The notes under the pieces are model-generated. The model did no database searches. It saw only the letters and a list, made by a program, of their open reading frames with translations, and was not told where the DNA came from. Below, piece by piece: positions 39,878 through 50,042 of a stretch of DNA of 59,136 bases (position 1 is its first letter; every line of letters begins with the position of its first letter). The DNA comes from an uncultured Pelagibacteraceae bacterium (lineage in GTDB: Bacteria > Pseudomonadota > Alphaproteobacteria > Pelagibacterales > Pelagibacteraceae): assembly GCA_902574345.1 (NCBI GenBank), contig CACGNF010000001.1:1-59136 (forward strand), given 5' to 3'. The position numbers were made by a program, and so were the translations under genes.

Positions 39878-40333
39878 ATGTTTTTATCGACCTACGAAAA
39901 CAAATTGGACAAAAAAGGAAGGGTGTCAGTGCCTGCAAGTTATAGATCATATTTGTCTAACTTAGGTTATAACGGTGTAATATGTTATCCATCATTTAAT
40001 AATCAATCCATAGAAGCGTGGCCTCAAGACAGAGTAGAAAAAATTTCAAATTCTATAGATTCTTTAAATCCTTTTGAGGAAAAAAGAGATTTTTTTGCAA
40101 CATCAATTTTATCTGAAAGCACAAATTTACAATTTGATAGTGAAGGAAGAATTTCACTTACTTCAAAATTATTAAAACATGCAAAAATCAAAAATAGCAT
40201 GGTCTTTGTTGGTCAGGGTAAAACATTCCAAATATGGGAACCAAAAATATTTGAAAAATTTAAGGTCAATGCAAGAAAAAAAGCCAATCTAAATCGAGCG
40301 AGCCTTAAATGGGAGCATCAACTAAACAAATAA
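39878..40333 (+). CDS. mraZ: Transcriptional regulator MraZ
   Basis: An AbrB-fold DNA-binding protein of 151 residues that forms rings and represses its own division/cell-wall operon. The N-terminal [22 protein letters not shown] and the second half-repeat [26 protein letters not shown] carry the paired D-x-x-G-R motifs used to contact DNA. The ATG at 39878 fits the family start; another ATG at 39871 is in a different frame. A strong promoter and three MraZ-type boxes lie directly upstream. ftsZ follows after 14 bases, unlike the usual rsmH. Confidence 0.97.
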   Translation: MFLSTYENKLDKKGRVSVPASYRSYLSNLGYNGVICYPSFNNQSIEAWPQDRVEKISNSIDSLNPFEEKRDFFATSILSESTNLQFDSEGRISLTSKLLKHAKIKNSMVFVGQGKTFQIWEPKIFEKFKVNARKKANLNRASLKWEHQLNK

Positions 40334-40347
40334 CGGGGGATAACAAA

Positions 40348-41811
40348 ATGACAATTAATTTTAAGGTACCAGAAATAAAAGAGCTTCAACCAAGATTATT
40401 GGTTATGGGAATAGGTGGAGCAGGCGGAAATGCAATCAATGAAATGATCGATAACGGAATGCAAGGTGTTGAGTTTATAGCGGTAAATACCGATGCACAA
40501 GATTTAAAACATAGTAAAGCAAAATCTAAAATTCAAATTGGTTTGAATTTAACTAAAGGTTTAGGGGCTGGAGCAAAACTTGATATTGGTCAGGCTGCTG
40601 CTGATGAGTCTTTAAATGATATAGTGAATATTCTGCAAGGTGCAAATATGGTTTTCATAGCTGCTGGTATGGGTGGTGGAACAGGAACCGGCGCCGCACA
40701 TGTTATTGCGAGAGCTGCAAAAGAATTAAATATTTTAACAGTTGGTGTTGTTACATTACCATTCTTATATGAAGGTCCCTCAAGAATGAGAAGAGCTCAA
40801 CAAGGTTTAGAGGAGCTAAGAAGACATGTTGATACAATTATAGTTATTCCAAATCAAAATTTGTTTAAGATAGCTAATGAGCAAACTACATTTGAGGAGT
40901 CATTCAATCTTTCAAATAATGTCTTAATGCATGGTGTTCAGAGTATTACTGACTTAATGGTAAGACCTGGATTGATCAATCTTGATTTTGCTGACGTAGA
41001 ATCTGTTATGGCTTCAATGGGTAAAGCTATGATGGGTACTGGTGAGGCCGAGGGAGAAGGAAGATCCATGAAAGCTGCAGAGATGGCTATAAGCAATCCT
41101 TTAATTGATGATTATACATTAAAAGGAGCAAAAGGATTATTAGTAAATATTACTGGTGGTAAAGATCTTAAATTATTTGAAGTTGATGAAGCAGTCAATA
41201 AAGTTAGAGCAGAAGTAGATCCTGAAGCTGAATTAATTATTGGTGCCATCACAGATCCGGAACTTGATGGAAAAATGAGAGTTTCAATTGTAGCCACATC
41301 TTTAGATGGTCAGCAACCAGAAACAAAATCAGTTATCAATATGGTACATCGTATTCAAAATCGAAATCCTGGTTATTCTGATTTTGGAAATACCGCAGGT
41401 ACAACTTCTTTTAATTTCCAGAATACTAATTCCAACCCAATTTCTGATGGTGCAACTGCACTCAAGCTTGAAAATGAGATAGTATCAGAGAGTATTCAGA
41501 GTCAGTCAGTTGATGATGTGAACAAGCAGTATCACGAAGAATTATTAAAAAATCAAGAAGCTGAAAATATTGTAGAAAACATCTCAGAAGACAATGATAA
41601 TTCTTTTTCACATGAAGCATTAAGCTCATCTAATACTGAAGAAGAGTCCTCAAATGATTTAAAGGAATTTGGTGTGGATACAGATGAACCAGATTTATTT
41701 AGTACAGAAAATCAAGCTTCAACATCTGATGATTTACTTGGATCATCAGATGAAGATCAAGAAGAGGATGATTTAGAAATACCTGCATTTTTACGAAGAC
41801 AAAAAAATTAA
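40348..41811 (+). CDS. ftsZ: Cell division GTPase FtsZ
   Basis: The tubulin-like protein that forms the Z-ring; 487 residues from the ATG at 40348, with a GGGGGA ribosome site nine bases ahead. The upstream open frame overlaps mraZ and is not family-like. The GTPase core has [23 protein letters not shown], the tubulin signature [16 protein letters not shown] and the T7 loop [12 protein letters not shown] roughly 160-residue acidic, Ser/Asn-rich linker follows. The protein ends with the conserved C-terminal peptide [12 protein letters not shown] that normally docks to FtsA. Its place between mraZ and rsmH is unusual. Confidence 0.98.
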   Translation: MTINFKVPEIKELQPRLLVMGIGGAGGNAINEMIDNGMQGVEFIAVNTDAQDLKHSKAKSKIQIGLNLTKGLGAGAKLDIGQAAADESLNDIVNILQGANMVFIAAGMGGGTGTGAAHVIARAAKELNILTVGVVTLPFLYEGPSRMRRAQQGLEELRRHVDTIIVIPNQNLFKIANEQTTFEESFNLSNNVLMHGVQSITDLMVRPGLINLDFADVESVMASMGKAMMGTGEAEGEGRSMKAAEMAISNPLIDDYTLKGAKGLLVNITGGKDLKLFEVDEAVNKVRAEVDPEAELIIGAITDPELDGKMRVSIVATSLDGQQPETKSVINMVHRIQNRNPGYSDFGNTAGTTSFNFQNTNSNPISDGATALKLENEIVSESIQSQSVDDVNKQYHEELLKNQEAENIVENISEDNDNSFSHEALSSSNTEEESSNDLKEFGVDTDEPDLFSTENQASTSDDLLGSSDEDQEEDDLEIPAFLRRQKN

Positions 41812-41829
41812 TGGTCTTCGAAAAAATAA

Positions 41830-42840
41830 ATGGAAGCCACCATGGTATCGGATGCTCCAAAACATTATCCGGTATTGCTTAATGAAATAATTAGCATTAT
41901 TACCCCTCAACATGGTGGCACATTTATTGATTGTACTTTTGGTCAAGGCGGTTACACCAAAAAAATTTTAAGTTATAAAGATACTCAAGTAATTGCACTT
42001 GATAGAGATATAGAAAGTAAAAAAATTGCAGATAAAATTTCTGAAAAGTTCCCAAACAGATTTATTTTCAAGCATAAAAAGTTTAGTCAATTAGACAACC
42101 TCAAACTTAAAAATGAAAAAATCAGAGGGATACTCTTGGATTTAGGTTATTCTTTTACTCAAATCAAAGATCCAAAAAAAGGTTTATCATTTAATTCTGT
42201 TGGGGATCTAAATATGCAAATGGGTTTAAATAATTTTTCTGCAAGTGACGCAATAAATAATCTGGATGTTCATGAATTAGAGAAAATTTTTAAATTTTTT
42301 GGTGAAGAATTAGAAGCCAAAAGAATTGCTTTTAATATTGTTAAAGAAAGAAAGACAAAAAAAATTGATACAAAAAAATTAGTTGAATTGGTGGAAAAAT
42401 CAAAAAAAAGAAAAAGTTTTAAGACGAACAACTCCACAAAAACTTTTCAAGCTCTTAGAATTTTTGTTAACAAAGAAATTAGTGAATTAATACATGGTTT
42501 AATTGCAGCTACAAAAGTATTAAAAAAAAATGGTATATTGGCAGTTGTAACTTTTCATTCACTAGAGGATAAAATTGTAAAATATTTTTTTAAAAGTTTA
42601 TCTGAAAAAAAAAGTATATCCCGGTACATGCCAAATATAAATCAACCTGAAACATTATTTAGTATGGTTGAAAAAAAACCAATTACACCATCAGCTAAAG
42701 AATTAAGAGAAAATACTCCATCAAGATCAGCAAAACTCAGATACGTAATAAAGAAAAATGATTTTTATAATTTTGAGACAGATATAGCTAAAAAATTCAA
42801 AACACTATTAGATATTGAGAACTTTGGTGAAAAATTATGA
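41830..42840 (+). CDS. rsmH: 16S rRNA (cytosine(1402)-N4)-methyltransferase
   Basis: A SAM-dependent enzyme (formerly MraW) that methylates C1402 in the ribosomal P site. Length 336 residues is slightly above the norm. Motifs are [11 protein letters not shown], the SAM site [37 protein letters not shown], the inserted helical domain with [15 protein letters not shown] and [16 protein letters not shown] with [19 protein letters not shown]. The start may be 41830 or the ATG at 41842; the family text begins after both. The stop overlaps ftsL (ATGA). Confidence 0.97.
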   Translation: MEATMVSDAPKHYPVLLNEIISIITPQHGGTFIDCTFGQGGYTKKILSYKDTQVIALDRDIESKKIADKISEKFPNRFIFKHKKFSQLDNLKLKNEKIRGILLDLGYSFTQIKDPKKGLSFNSVGDLNMQMGLNNFSASDAINNLDVHELEKIFKFFGEELEAKRIAFNIVKERKTKKIDTKKLVELVEKSKKRKSFKTNNSTKTFQALRIFVNKEISELIHGLIAATKVLKKNGILAVVTFHSLEDKIVKYFFKSLSEKKSISRYMPNINQPETLFSMVEKKPITPSAKELRENTPSRSAKLRYVIKKNDFYNFETDIAKKFKTLLDIENFGEKL

Positions 42841-43145
42841 AAAAATTTTTTGTTATATTCTTAATATTTTCTTTAATTTTCTCAACGGCAATAGTTAAAA
42901 ATTCAACAAAAAGGATTGATGATGAAATATTTGTCTTAAAAGAAAACATCAGAGATTTAAAAAAAAATTTTGAAAATACTAGATTGGAATTTGATTATTT
43001 GAGTTCTACTGAAAAATTACTTCAGTTTCAAAATCTTTACTTTGATAATGAATTAATAAAATTTGATATCCAAGAAATTCAAACAATTACAAGAAAAAAT
43101 AATGAAATCGAAATAGGTCAATTAAGTTTTAATAAAAATGAGTAA
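42837..43145 (+). CDS. ftsL: Cell division protein FtsL
   Basis: A small bitopic division protein, 102 residues. One N-terminal transmembrane helix (about 4-20) is followed by a periplasmic coiled coil (about 26-60) and a short tail. In other bacteria FtsL joins FtsB and FtsQ and activates FtsWI. Sequence identity in this family is always low, so the call rests on topology and on its exact place between rsmH and ftsI. Overlaps of 4 bases with rsmH and 8 bases with ftsI show tight coupling. Confidence 0.85.
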   Translation: MKKFFVIFLIFSLIFSTAIVKNSTKRIDDEIFVLKENIRDLKKNFENTRLEFDYLSSTEKLLQFQNLYFDNELIKFDIQEIQTITRKNNEIEIGQLSFNKNE

Positions 43146-44829
43146 TAAAAATTCACAAATTATTTTAGAGGATAATCGTAATGATTTTTCTTTTAAAAAA
43201 AATAAGTCTAATATTAATATTTCATTTAATAGGGTTTCATTTATTTTTTTTATTTTTTTTATTATATTCATTATTTTTTCTATACATCTAATACATCTTG
43301 GTTCTAGAGACTCAAAAAGAGTAATAAATGAAAATTCGAGTATTAGTTTTAATAAACTTTATAGAGCTGACATAATTGATAGAAATGAAAAATATTTAAG
43401 TAAAACAGTGAGCTCAATTGATATTGGCATAAGCACTAGAAAAGTTATTGATAAAAAAAAATTATTAATAAATCTAAAATATATTTTTCCCAATAAAGAT
43501 TTTGTCAAAATTCAAAATCAATTGAATAATAAAAAATTTTTTTACTTAGAAAAAAAAATATCTGAAGAAAATTACGAAAAGGTAATGAAACTAGGTGATA
43601 AATCCATTCAATCTGAGGAAAAATTAACAAGAATTTATCCTGAAAAAAACTTATTTAGTCATATTCTTGGTCAAATTGATGATGATAATAACGGTGTCTC
43701 AGGTCTAGAAAAATCATTAAATAAAGTTTTAAGAAATAGCAAAAATCCTGTTCAGTTAACAGTCGATAAAGACCTACAATTTTTAATTAGAGAAGAGTTA
43801 ATTAAATTCAACAAAATTTTTAATACTATTGGAAGTGCTGCAATTTTGATGGATGTAAATAATGGTGAAATACTATCTTTAGTTTCTCTTCCTGATTTTG
43901 ATCCAAATCAGAGAGAGAAAATCTCAGATTCAAATTATATAAATAGAGTGACTAAAGGTGTCTATGAATTTGGATCTGTATTTAAAACTTTCACATTAGC
44001 TGCTGCTCTTGATGAAAAAATTATTACTGCTGAAACGGAATATGTTGATTTACCAAAATCTCTTATGTGTGCAGGATTTCCGATAAGAGAATATGACAAA
44101 AACATCCCATCTAATCTTACTGCTGAACAAATATTAGTTCGATCTGGTAATATAGGCTCAGTTAGAATTGTTCAGCAAGTGGGTGAAGAAAAATTTAAGT
44201 CATTTTTATCTAAGATTGGTATTTTAGAAAAAATTGACTTTGATATTGAGGAAGTAGGAAAACCAATACAATTTAATTGGGGAAAATGTCCACTTGCTAC
44301 AGCATCATATGGTCACGGCATTACAACTACATTGCTTCAATTAGCAAAGGCTTATTCTATTGTTGTTAATGGGGGATATCAAATAAAACCAACGTTGATA
44401 AAAAATAACAATAATGAAAAAAAAGAAAAAATTTTAAGTCAGGACTTATCAAGAGAAATTTTACCAATTTTGAGAAAAATTGTTTCAACAAAAGATGGAA
44501 CTGCATCACTAGCAAATGTAAATGGATATGAAATTGGTGGTAAAACAGGAACAGCCAAAAAAAGTGTGGATGGAAAGTATTCAAATAAGAAGATTAATTC
44601 TTTTGTGTCAGTATTTCCAACATCTAAACCAAAATTTGTTTTAGCCATTATGTTGGATGAACCAAAAATAAATGAAAACTATATTTATCATTATAGAGAT
44701 GGATCAAACATAAAGTATAAAGGGACACCTTTTAATACTGCTGGATGGACAACAGTTGAAGCAACAGGTCAAATTGTTGAAAAAATTGGGCCTATTTTAG
44801 CCACAAAATATAGTGAATTTAATTTCTAA
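43138..44829 (+). CDS. ftsI: Septal peptidoglycan transpeptidase FtsI (PBP3)
   Basis: Cross-links septal peptidoglycan together with FtsW. The protein is 563 residues. It has a cytosolic tail with lysines, a membrane anchor at about 30-50 (very Phe/Ile-rich), the pedestal domain (about 60-220) and the transpeptidase domain. The active-site tetrad S280-V-F-K283 lies in YEFGSVFKTF. The SxN motif is in VRSGNIGSVRI, and KTGT is near residue 469 in EIGGKTGTAKK. It ends exactly where the murE-murF gene begins. Confidence 0.96.
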   Translation: MSNKNSQIILEDNRNDFSFKKNKSNINISFNRVSFIFFIFFIIFIIFSIHLIHLGSRDSKRVINENSSISFNKLYRADIIDRNEKYLSKTVSSIDIGISTRKVIDKKKLLINLKYIFPNKDFVKIQNQLNNKKFFYLEKKISEENYEKVMKLGDKSIQSEEKLTRIYPEKNLFSHILGQIDDDNNGVSGLEKSLNKVLRNSKNPVQLTVDKDLQFLIREELIKFNKIFNTIGSAAILMDVNNGEILSLVSLPDFDPNQREKISDSNYINRVTKGVYEFGSVFKTFTLAAALDEKIITAETEYVDLPKSLMCAGFPIREYDKNIPSNLTAEQILVRSGNIGSVRIVQQVGEEKFKSFLSKIGILEKIDFDIEEVGKPIQFNWGKCPLATASYGHGITTTLLQLAKAYSIVVNGGYQIKPTLIKNNNNEKKEKILSQDLSREILPILRKIVSTKDGTASLANVNGYEIGGKTGTAKKSVDGKYSNKKINSFVSVFPTSKPKFVLAIMLDEPKINENYIYHYRDGSNIKYKGTPFNTAGWTTVEATGQIVEKIGPILATKYSEFNF

Positions 44830-47673
44830 ATGTTACTTAAAGATTATTTCCCAAATATTGGAAAAAAATTTGAAAAGACTTTTTTTTCTGGCATCTGTTT
44901 TGAAAGTTCAAAAGTAAAAAAAGATAATGTCTTTTTTGCGATTAAAGGCACAAATAATGATGGAAATAATTTCATATTAGATGCAATAAACAAAGGCTCG
45001 AAAATTATCGTAACTGAAAAAAAAATAAAAAAATTTCCAAATGGAGTATTAATTATTCATTCAAAAAATGTGAGAAAATTATTAGCTGAAGTTTCATTTA
45101 AAATTTATAATAAAAAACCAACAAATTTAATAGCAATTACAGGAACTAACGGAAAGTCTTCCATCGCTGATTTTTATTATCAAATATTAAAATTTAATAA
45201 AAAAAAAGTTGCATCAATTGGAACTTTGGGTGTTAAATCAACCAATAAATTTATCAATTTATCCAATACAACCATCGACCCAATTCAATTGGGGAAGATA
45301 TTAAATTATCTTAAAAATCAGAAAATAAATGATGTAATATTGGAAGCTTCAAGTCATGGTTTGAGCCAAAATAGGTTGGATGGTTTAAAATTTAATTCAG
45401 GAATATTTACAAATTTATCTCAAGATCATTTAGATTATCATAAAAATTTAAAAGATTATTTAATCGCAAAACTTTATCTTTTTGAGAAACTTGTATCTAT
45501 TAAAGGTAATGTAATTACTGATGAAAAAATACCTGAATTTAGAAACATAAAAAAAATTGCATTAAGGAGAAATTTAAAGATTTATTCTATAAATAATACA
45601 AAAAATCATTTTAAAATTTTATCTCATTATTTTGTAGGTGAGAAACAAATGTTAATAATCAAATATAAAAACTTAATCCAAAATATTAAGCTAAATCTTA
45701 TAGGCAAAATACAACTCAAGAACATAATGATGGCAATTATAGCTGCCCAAAAAAGTAATCTAAGTTTAAATAAAATTTTGGCAGTTATTCCAAAAATAAG
45801 ATCTGTTGAGGGAAGACTAGAAAAAATTGGCGATATTAAAAATAAATCTAAAGTTATCTTGGATTACGCACACACACCAGATGCATTAAAAATATCTCTT
45901 CTTTCACTAAGAGAGCAATTTCCTAATAAAAAAATTGTTCTTTTGTTTGGTTGTGGTGGAAATAGAGATCAAAATAAAAGATCAAAAATGGGTAAAATAG
46001 CTTCATTATATGCTGATCAAATATATTTGACAGATGATAATCCTAGACGTGAAAATCCTAATAAAATTAGAAAAGATATTAAAAGAGGGATAAATATTAA
46101 AAAAATATCAGAAATTTCTAATAGAGCAAAGGCGATTTCTGAAGCAGTTAAAAATTTAACTACAGGCAATATCTTATTAGTTGCTGGCAAGGGTCATGAA
46201 AAAATTCAAGAAATTGGTAATCGTAAAATTTATTTTTCAGATAAAAAAATAATTTTAAATGCAATTAAATTAAAAAATTTGAATTTATCAAATAATTTGA
46301 AATTAAATCTTATGAAAGAGTCATCTGGTGATAAAAAATTAAATACAAATTTAACTCTGGGACAAGCTAGAATTAATTCAAAAGAAGTTAAAAAAAATGA
46401 TATTTTTTTTGCTATACGAGGCAGGAAAAATGATGGAAATAAGTTTGTAGACGAAGCTTTGAAGAAAAAAGCTTCCATAGTGGTTGTAAATAAAATTAAA
46501 AAAAAATTAGATTATAAAAAACAAATAAAAGTAATAAATACATTGAAATTTTTGACCGAAACATCAACTATTTTCAGAGAGAATATTGATGCTAAGATAA
46601 TTGCTATAACAGGGAGCTGTGGAAAAACGACACTTAAGGAATTATTAGGCAAAACTTTAAAAAAAATTTCTAAAACAACTATTTCCCCAAAATCTTATAA
46701 TAACAAATATGGGGTTCCACTAAGCCTTTTTAATTTGAGTAAGAACGATAATTATGGAGTTTTGGAAGTCGGCATGGATAAAAAAGGAGAAATTGATTAT
46801 TTATCAAAAATTATCAAACCAGATATAAGCGTTATAACTAATATAAATTACGCTCATGCTAAAAATTTTAAGAATATAAAAGATATTGCACTTGCAAAAT
46901 CTGAAATAATTTCAAATACGAAACCAAATGGTTTTGTGATTTTAAATGCAGATGATAATTTTTTTAGATTACATCAAAAAATAGCTACTAAAAATAATAT
47001 TAATACAATTTCATTTGGGATCAAAAATCATAAATCTGATGTGAAGTTAATCAATATTATTAAAAATAATGATAATTTTAAAATAACTATCAAAGCTAAA
47101 GATTTTAACAAAAGTTTCGTGATTTCTAATAATTTTCAAAATAATATTTATAATATTTTAGCTACTTTAGCTGTAATGAGTATAAATATTGATGTTACAA
47201 AATTAGATAAAAAAGTTTTTTTTAATTTTACAACTCCCCAAGGGAGAGGAGATTTATCAAGAATAAAAATAAATAAAAAAAACATAAACCTAATAGATGA
47301 AAGTTATAACTCAAATCCTTTATCCCTAAAATCTGCGATATTAAATTATGATAAAGTAAATAGCAAAAAATTTAAAAAGTATCTCTTACTTGGTGATATG
47401 TTAGAACTTGGAACTCATTCTAAAAAACTTCACCAGACAATTGTTCCAATAATTAATAAAACAAAAATTGATAAAATTTTCTTAAAGGGAAACTATATAA
47501 GTCGAATATTCAAAAAGATTGCAAAATCAAAAAGAGGTAAAGTTTTTAGAACCAACTCTCAAATGATTAAATTTATTAAAAATGATTTGAATAATAACGA
47601 TTATTTAATGGTTAAAGCCTCAAATGCGACAGGTTTTAATAAGATGATAAATGATTTAAAAGGAATTAAGTAG
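44830..47673 (+). CDS. murEF: Bifunctional MurE-MurF peptidoglycan ligase fusion
   Basis: One 947-residue frame carries two consecutive Mur ligases. Residues about 1-490 are MurE, which adds meso-diaminopimelate to UDP-MurNAc-dipeptide: ATP loop ITGTNGKSS near 104, EASSHGLSQNRL, and the DAP-recognition motif DNPR near 403-406. Residues about 495-947 are MurF, which adds D-Ala-D-Ala: a second N-terminal domain (INSKEVKKNDIFFAIRGRKNDG near 517), ATP loop ITGSCGKTT near 594 and the motif ESYNSNPLSLKSAI. Both halves are full size and have their catalytic loops, so both activities are expected. MurE-MurF fusions are known in a few other bacteria. Confidence 0.96.
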   Translation: MLLKDYFPNIGKKFEKTFFSGICFESSKVKKDNVFFAIKGTNNDGNNFILDAINKGSKIIVTEKKIKKFPNGVLIIHSKNVRKLLAEVSFKIYNKKPTNLIAITGTNGKSSIADFYYQILKFNKKKVASIGTLGVKSTNKFINLSNTTIDPIQLGKILNYLKNQKINDVILEASSHGLSQNRLDGLKFNSGIFTNLSQDHLDYHKNLKDYLIAKLYLFEKLVSIKGNVITDEKIPEFRNIKKIALRRNLKIYSINNTKNHFKILSHYFVGEKQMLIIKYKNLIQNIKLNLIGKIQLKNIMMAIIAAQKSNLSLNKILAVIPKIRSVEGRLEKIGDIKNKSKVILDYAHTPDALKISLLSLREQFPNKKIVLLFGCGGNRDQNKRSKMGKIASLYADQIYLTDDNPRRENPNKIRKDIKRGINIKKISEISNRAKAISEAVKNLTTGNILLVAGKGHEKIQEIGNRKIYFSDKKIILNAIKLKNLNLSNNLKLNLMKESSGDKKLNTNLTLGQARINSKEVKKNDIFFAIRGRKNDGNKFVDEALKKKASIVVVNKIKKKLDYKKQIKVINTLKFLTETSTIFRENIDAKIIAITGSCGKTTLKELLGKTLKKISKTTISPKSYNNKYGVPLSLFNLSKNDNYGVLEVGMDKKGEIDYLSKIIKPDISVITNINYAHAKNFKNIKDIALAKSEIISNTKPNGFVILNADDNFFRLHQKIATKNNINTISFGIKNHKSDVKLINIIKNNDNFKITIKAKDFNKSFVISNNFQNNIYNILATLAVMSINIDVTKLDKKVFFNFTTPQGRGDLSRIKINKKNINLIDESYNSNPLSLKSAILNYDKVNSKKFKKYLLLGDMLELGTHSKKLHQTIVPIINKTKIDKIFLKGNYISRIFKKIAKSKRGKVFRTNSQMIKFIKNDLNNNDYLMVKASNATGFNKMINDLKGIK

Positions 47674-48759
47674 ATGCTTTATCAATTTTTATTAAACTAT
47701 GTAGATACGTTTGGATTTTTGAATGTTTTTAAATATTTAACTTTCAGAACTGGTTTATCTGTTTTCACATCACTTATAATAGTTTTAATAATTGGAGGGC
47801 CGTTTATAAGATTCTTCTCTAATCAAAAAATTTTAAATCCTATAAGAGATGATGGACCCGAAGATCATATAATTAAAAAAATTGGTACACCAACCATGGG
47901 TGGATTAATTATTCTTTTAGGTTTACTCACATCAGTAATTTTGTGGGCAGACCTATCAAATATTAATATTTTGTTTTGTGTGTACGTTGCTGTTTCATTT
48001 GGACTTTTAGGAGCATTTGATGATTATAAAAAGATAAAGTATAGTAACTCTTCAGGAATTTCATCTAAATTTAAAATAATTTTACAAATTGTATTATCAA
48101 TTATTGGTGTTGTTATTTATGTAAATTTTATAGATTACCAAAATATAACTAATTTATATTTTCCATTTTTTAAAAACTTAATCATTAATCTTGGTTGGTT
48201 TTTTATTCCTTTTGCAATATTTGTAATTATTGGTTCATCTAATGCCGTTAATTTGACAGATGGTCTAGATGGTTTGGCAACTGTTCCAGTAATTTTGGTG
48301 GCAGCATGTTTTGCATTTATTAGTTATGTAACTGGAAATATTGTATTTTCAGATTATCTACAAATTCCTTACATAGAGGGAACTGGAGAAATAGCGATAT
48401 TTTGTGGAGCTATAATAGGTTCATGCCTTGGTTTTTTATGGTTTAACGCACCTCCAGCTAAAATTTTTATGGGTGATACTGGTTCATTGTCTTTAGGAGG
48501 TTCTTTGGGAGCTGTTGGAATAATAACAAAACATGAAATAGTTTTAGCAATTACCGGAGGCCTTTTTGTATTGGAAGCGGTTTCTGTGATGGTTCAAGTT
48601 ATTTCATTTAAACTTACTGGAAAAAGAATTTTCAAGATGGCACCTATCCATCATCACTTTGAGAAAAAAGGTTGGCCAGAGTCGACTGTTGTAATAAGGT
48701 TTTGGATCATTTCTATAATTCTTGCAATGATAGGATTAGCTACTTTAAAACTGAGATGA
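47674..48759 (+). CDS. mraY: Phospho-N-acetylmuramoyl-pentapeptide transferase
   Basis: Makes lipid I by moving phospho-MurNAc-pentapeptide onto undecaprenyl phosphate in the inner membrane. It is a 361-residue protein with about ten transmembrane helices. Motifs include GTPTMGGLIIL, the catalytic-region GAFDDYKKIKY, the NLTDGLDGLA loop with the metal-site aspartate, NAPPAKIFMGDTGSLSLGG and the histidine loop MAPIHHHFEKKGWPE. It begins directly at the murE-murF stop and overlaps murD by four bases. Confidence 0.98.
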   Translation: MLYQFLLNYVDTFGFLNVFKYLTFRTGLSVFTSLIIVLIIGGPFIRFFSNQKILNPIRDDGPEDHIIKKIGTPTMGGLIILLGLLTSVILWADLSNINILFCVYVAVSFGLLGAFDDYKKIKYSNSSGISSKFKIILQIVLSIIGVVIYVNFIDYQNITNLYFPFFKNLIINLGWFFIPFAIFVIIGSSNAVNLTDGLDGLATVPVILVAACFAFISYVTGNIVFSDYLQIPYIEGTGEIAIFCGAIIGSCLGFLWFNAPPAKIFMGDTGSLSLGGSLGAVGIITKHEIVLAITGGLFVLEAVSVMVQVISFKLTGKRIFKMAPIHHHFEKKGWPESTVVIRFWIISIILAMIGLATLKLR

Positions 48760-50042
48760 AAAAAAAAGTTGAAAATATTTTTTTGAAAAAAAAAATATTA
48801 ATCTATGGTCTTGGAAAAAGTGGAATATCATCTTTTAAATTTTTAAGAAATAAAGCTGATATTTATCTATTTGATGATTTAAAAAACACACATCCAAATC
48901 AAATTTCTAAATTAAAATTATTAAAAATAAAATTTGATATAATCATTATTAGCCCAGGTATCAATATTGTTAATTGTAAATTATCTAAATTTCTCAAACT
49001 TAATAAGAAAAAAATTTATACAGATTTAGATGTATTTTTTACTTTTTATAAAAATAAATGCATTACTATTACAGGTACCAATGGAAAATCTACCACTGCT
49101 AAAATTTTATATGAAGTTTTAAAAGATCAAAATAAAGATGTGAGACTTATTGGAAACATTGGCAACCCTCCATTGAATGAAAAAAAAATATCAAAAAATA
49201 CAATTTTTGTGATAGAGGCATCTTCTTACCAACTAGATTACAGCCAGTTATTTAGTTCAAAATATTCAATAATCTTGAATATTAAACCTGATCATCTTGA
49301 AAGACATAAAACTCTTCAAAATTATGTTGGTGCAAAATTTAAACTTTTAGATTCTCAATCCAAAAGTTGTTTAGCATTTGTAAAAAGCGATGACGAACTA
49401 ATTTCGAGAAAATTAAAAACTAAAAAATTTAAATGTAAAATTATTAAAGTAAATACAAAAAAAAATTATTATGATTTTATGGAAATCAAAAATAAATATT
49501 TTTTAACTGAGTCAAATAGAGAAAATCTATCTTTTATTATAGAATTAGCAAAAAAATTAAAACTTAAAAACTATCTTTTACAAAAAACGATAAAAAATTT
49601 TAAGGGTTTGAAATATCGCCAACAAATTATTATCCAAAAGAAGTATCTCACTATAATAAATGACTCAAAATCTACCAGTTTCTCATCTTCTGCCGGAATG
49701 TTAAAAAAAGACACCAACATATTATGGTTATTGGGTGGTATTTATAAAAAAGGTGACAAATTAGAATTAAAAAAAAAAGATTTAAATAATGTTACTGCTT
49801 TTATTTACGGAGAAAACAAAAATCTTTTTATCAAACAGCTTAGAAGTAAAGTAAAATTTAAAAATTATAAAAATTTACAAGACGCAGTGAAAAAAGTTTT
49901 TTCAATAATCAAAAAAAAAAGATCTGTCAAATATACGATATTATTTAGCCCCTGTGCAGCGTCGTTTGATAGGTTTAAAAACTTCGAAGAAAGAGGTTTA
50001 TATTTTAATCGATTAGTAAAAAGATTTATGTATGGAAAATAA
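48756..50042 (+). CDS. murD: UDP-N-acetylmuramoylalanine-D-glutamate ligase
   Basis: Adds D-glutamate to UDP-MurNAc-L-Ala. The ATG at 48756 overlaps the mraY stop (ATGA) and gives 428 residues; earlier frame residues lie inside mraY and are not family-like. The N-terminal Rossmann domain shows ILIYGLGKSGISSFKFL. The ATP loop is ITGTNGKSTTAK, and later text includes VIEASSYQLDY, LNIKPDHLERH, NDSKSTSFSSSAGML and ILFSPCAASFDRFKNFEERG. The C-terminus overlaps ftsW by 11 bases. The protein is unusually lysine- and asparagine-rich even for this window. Confidence 0.95.
   Translation: MKKKVENIFLKKKILIYGLGKSGISSFKFLRNKADIYLFDDLKNTHPNQISKLKLLKIKFDIIIISPGINIVNCKLSKFLKLNKKKIYTDLDVFFTFYKNKCITITGTNGKSTTAKILYEVLKDQNKDVRLIGNIGNPPLNEKKISKNTIFVIEASSYQLDYSQLFSSKYSIILNIKPDHLERHKTLQNYVGAKFKLLDSQSKSCLAFVKSDDELISRKLKTKKFKCKIIKVNTKKNYYDFMEIKNKYFLTESNRENLSFIIELAKKLKLKNYLLQKTIKNFKGLKYRQQIIIQKKYLTIINDSKSTSFSSSAGMLKKDTNILWLLGGIYKKGDKLELKKKDLNNVTAFIYGENKNLFIKQLRSKVKFKNYKNLQDAVKKVFSIIKKKRSVKYTILFSPCAASFDRFKNFEERGLYFNRLVKRFMYGK

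Noticed and set aside
44366..44648. Two minus-strand open frames inside ftsI
   Set aside because: Both are antisense shadows of the transpeptidase domain around the KTG motif, with no protein-family features.
48672..48755. Upstream extension of murD inside mraY
   Set aside because: The residues are mraY sequence in another frame; the ATGA overlap at 48756 is the natural start.
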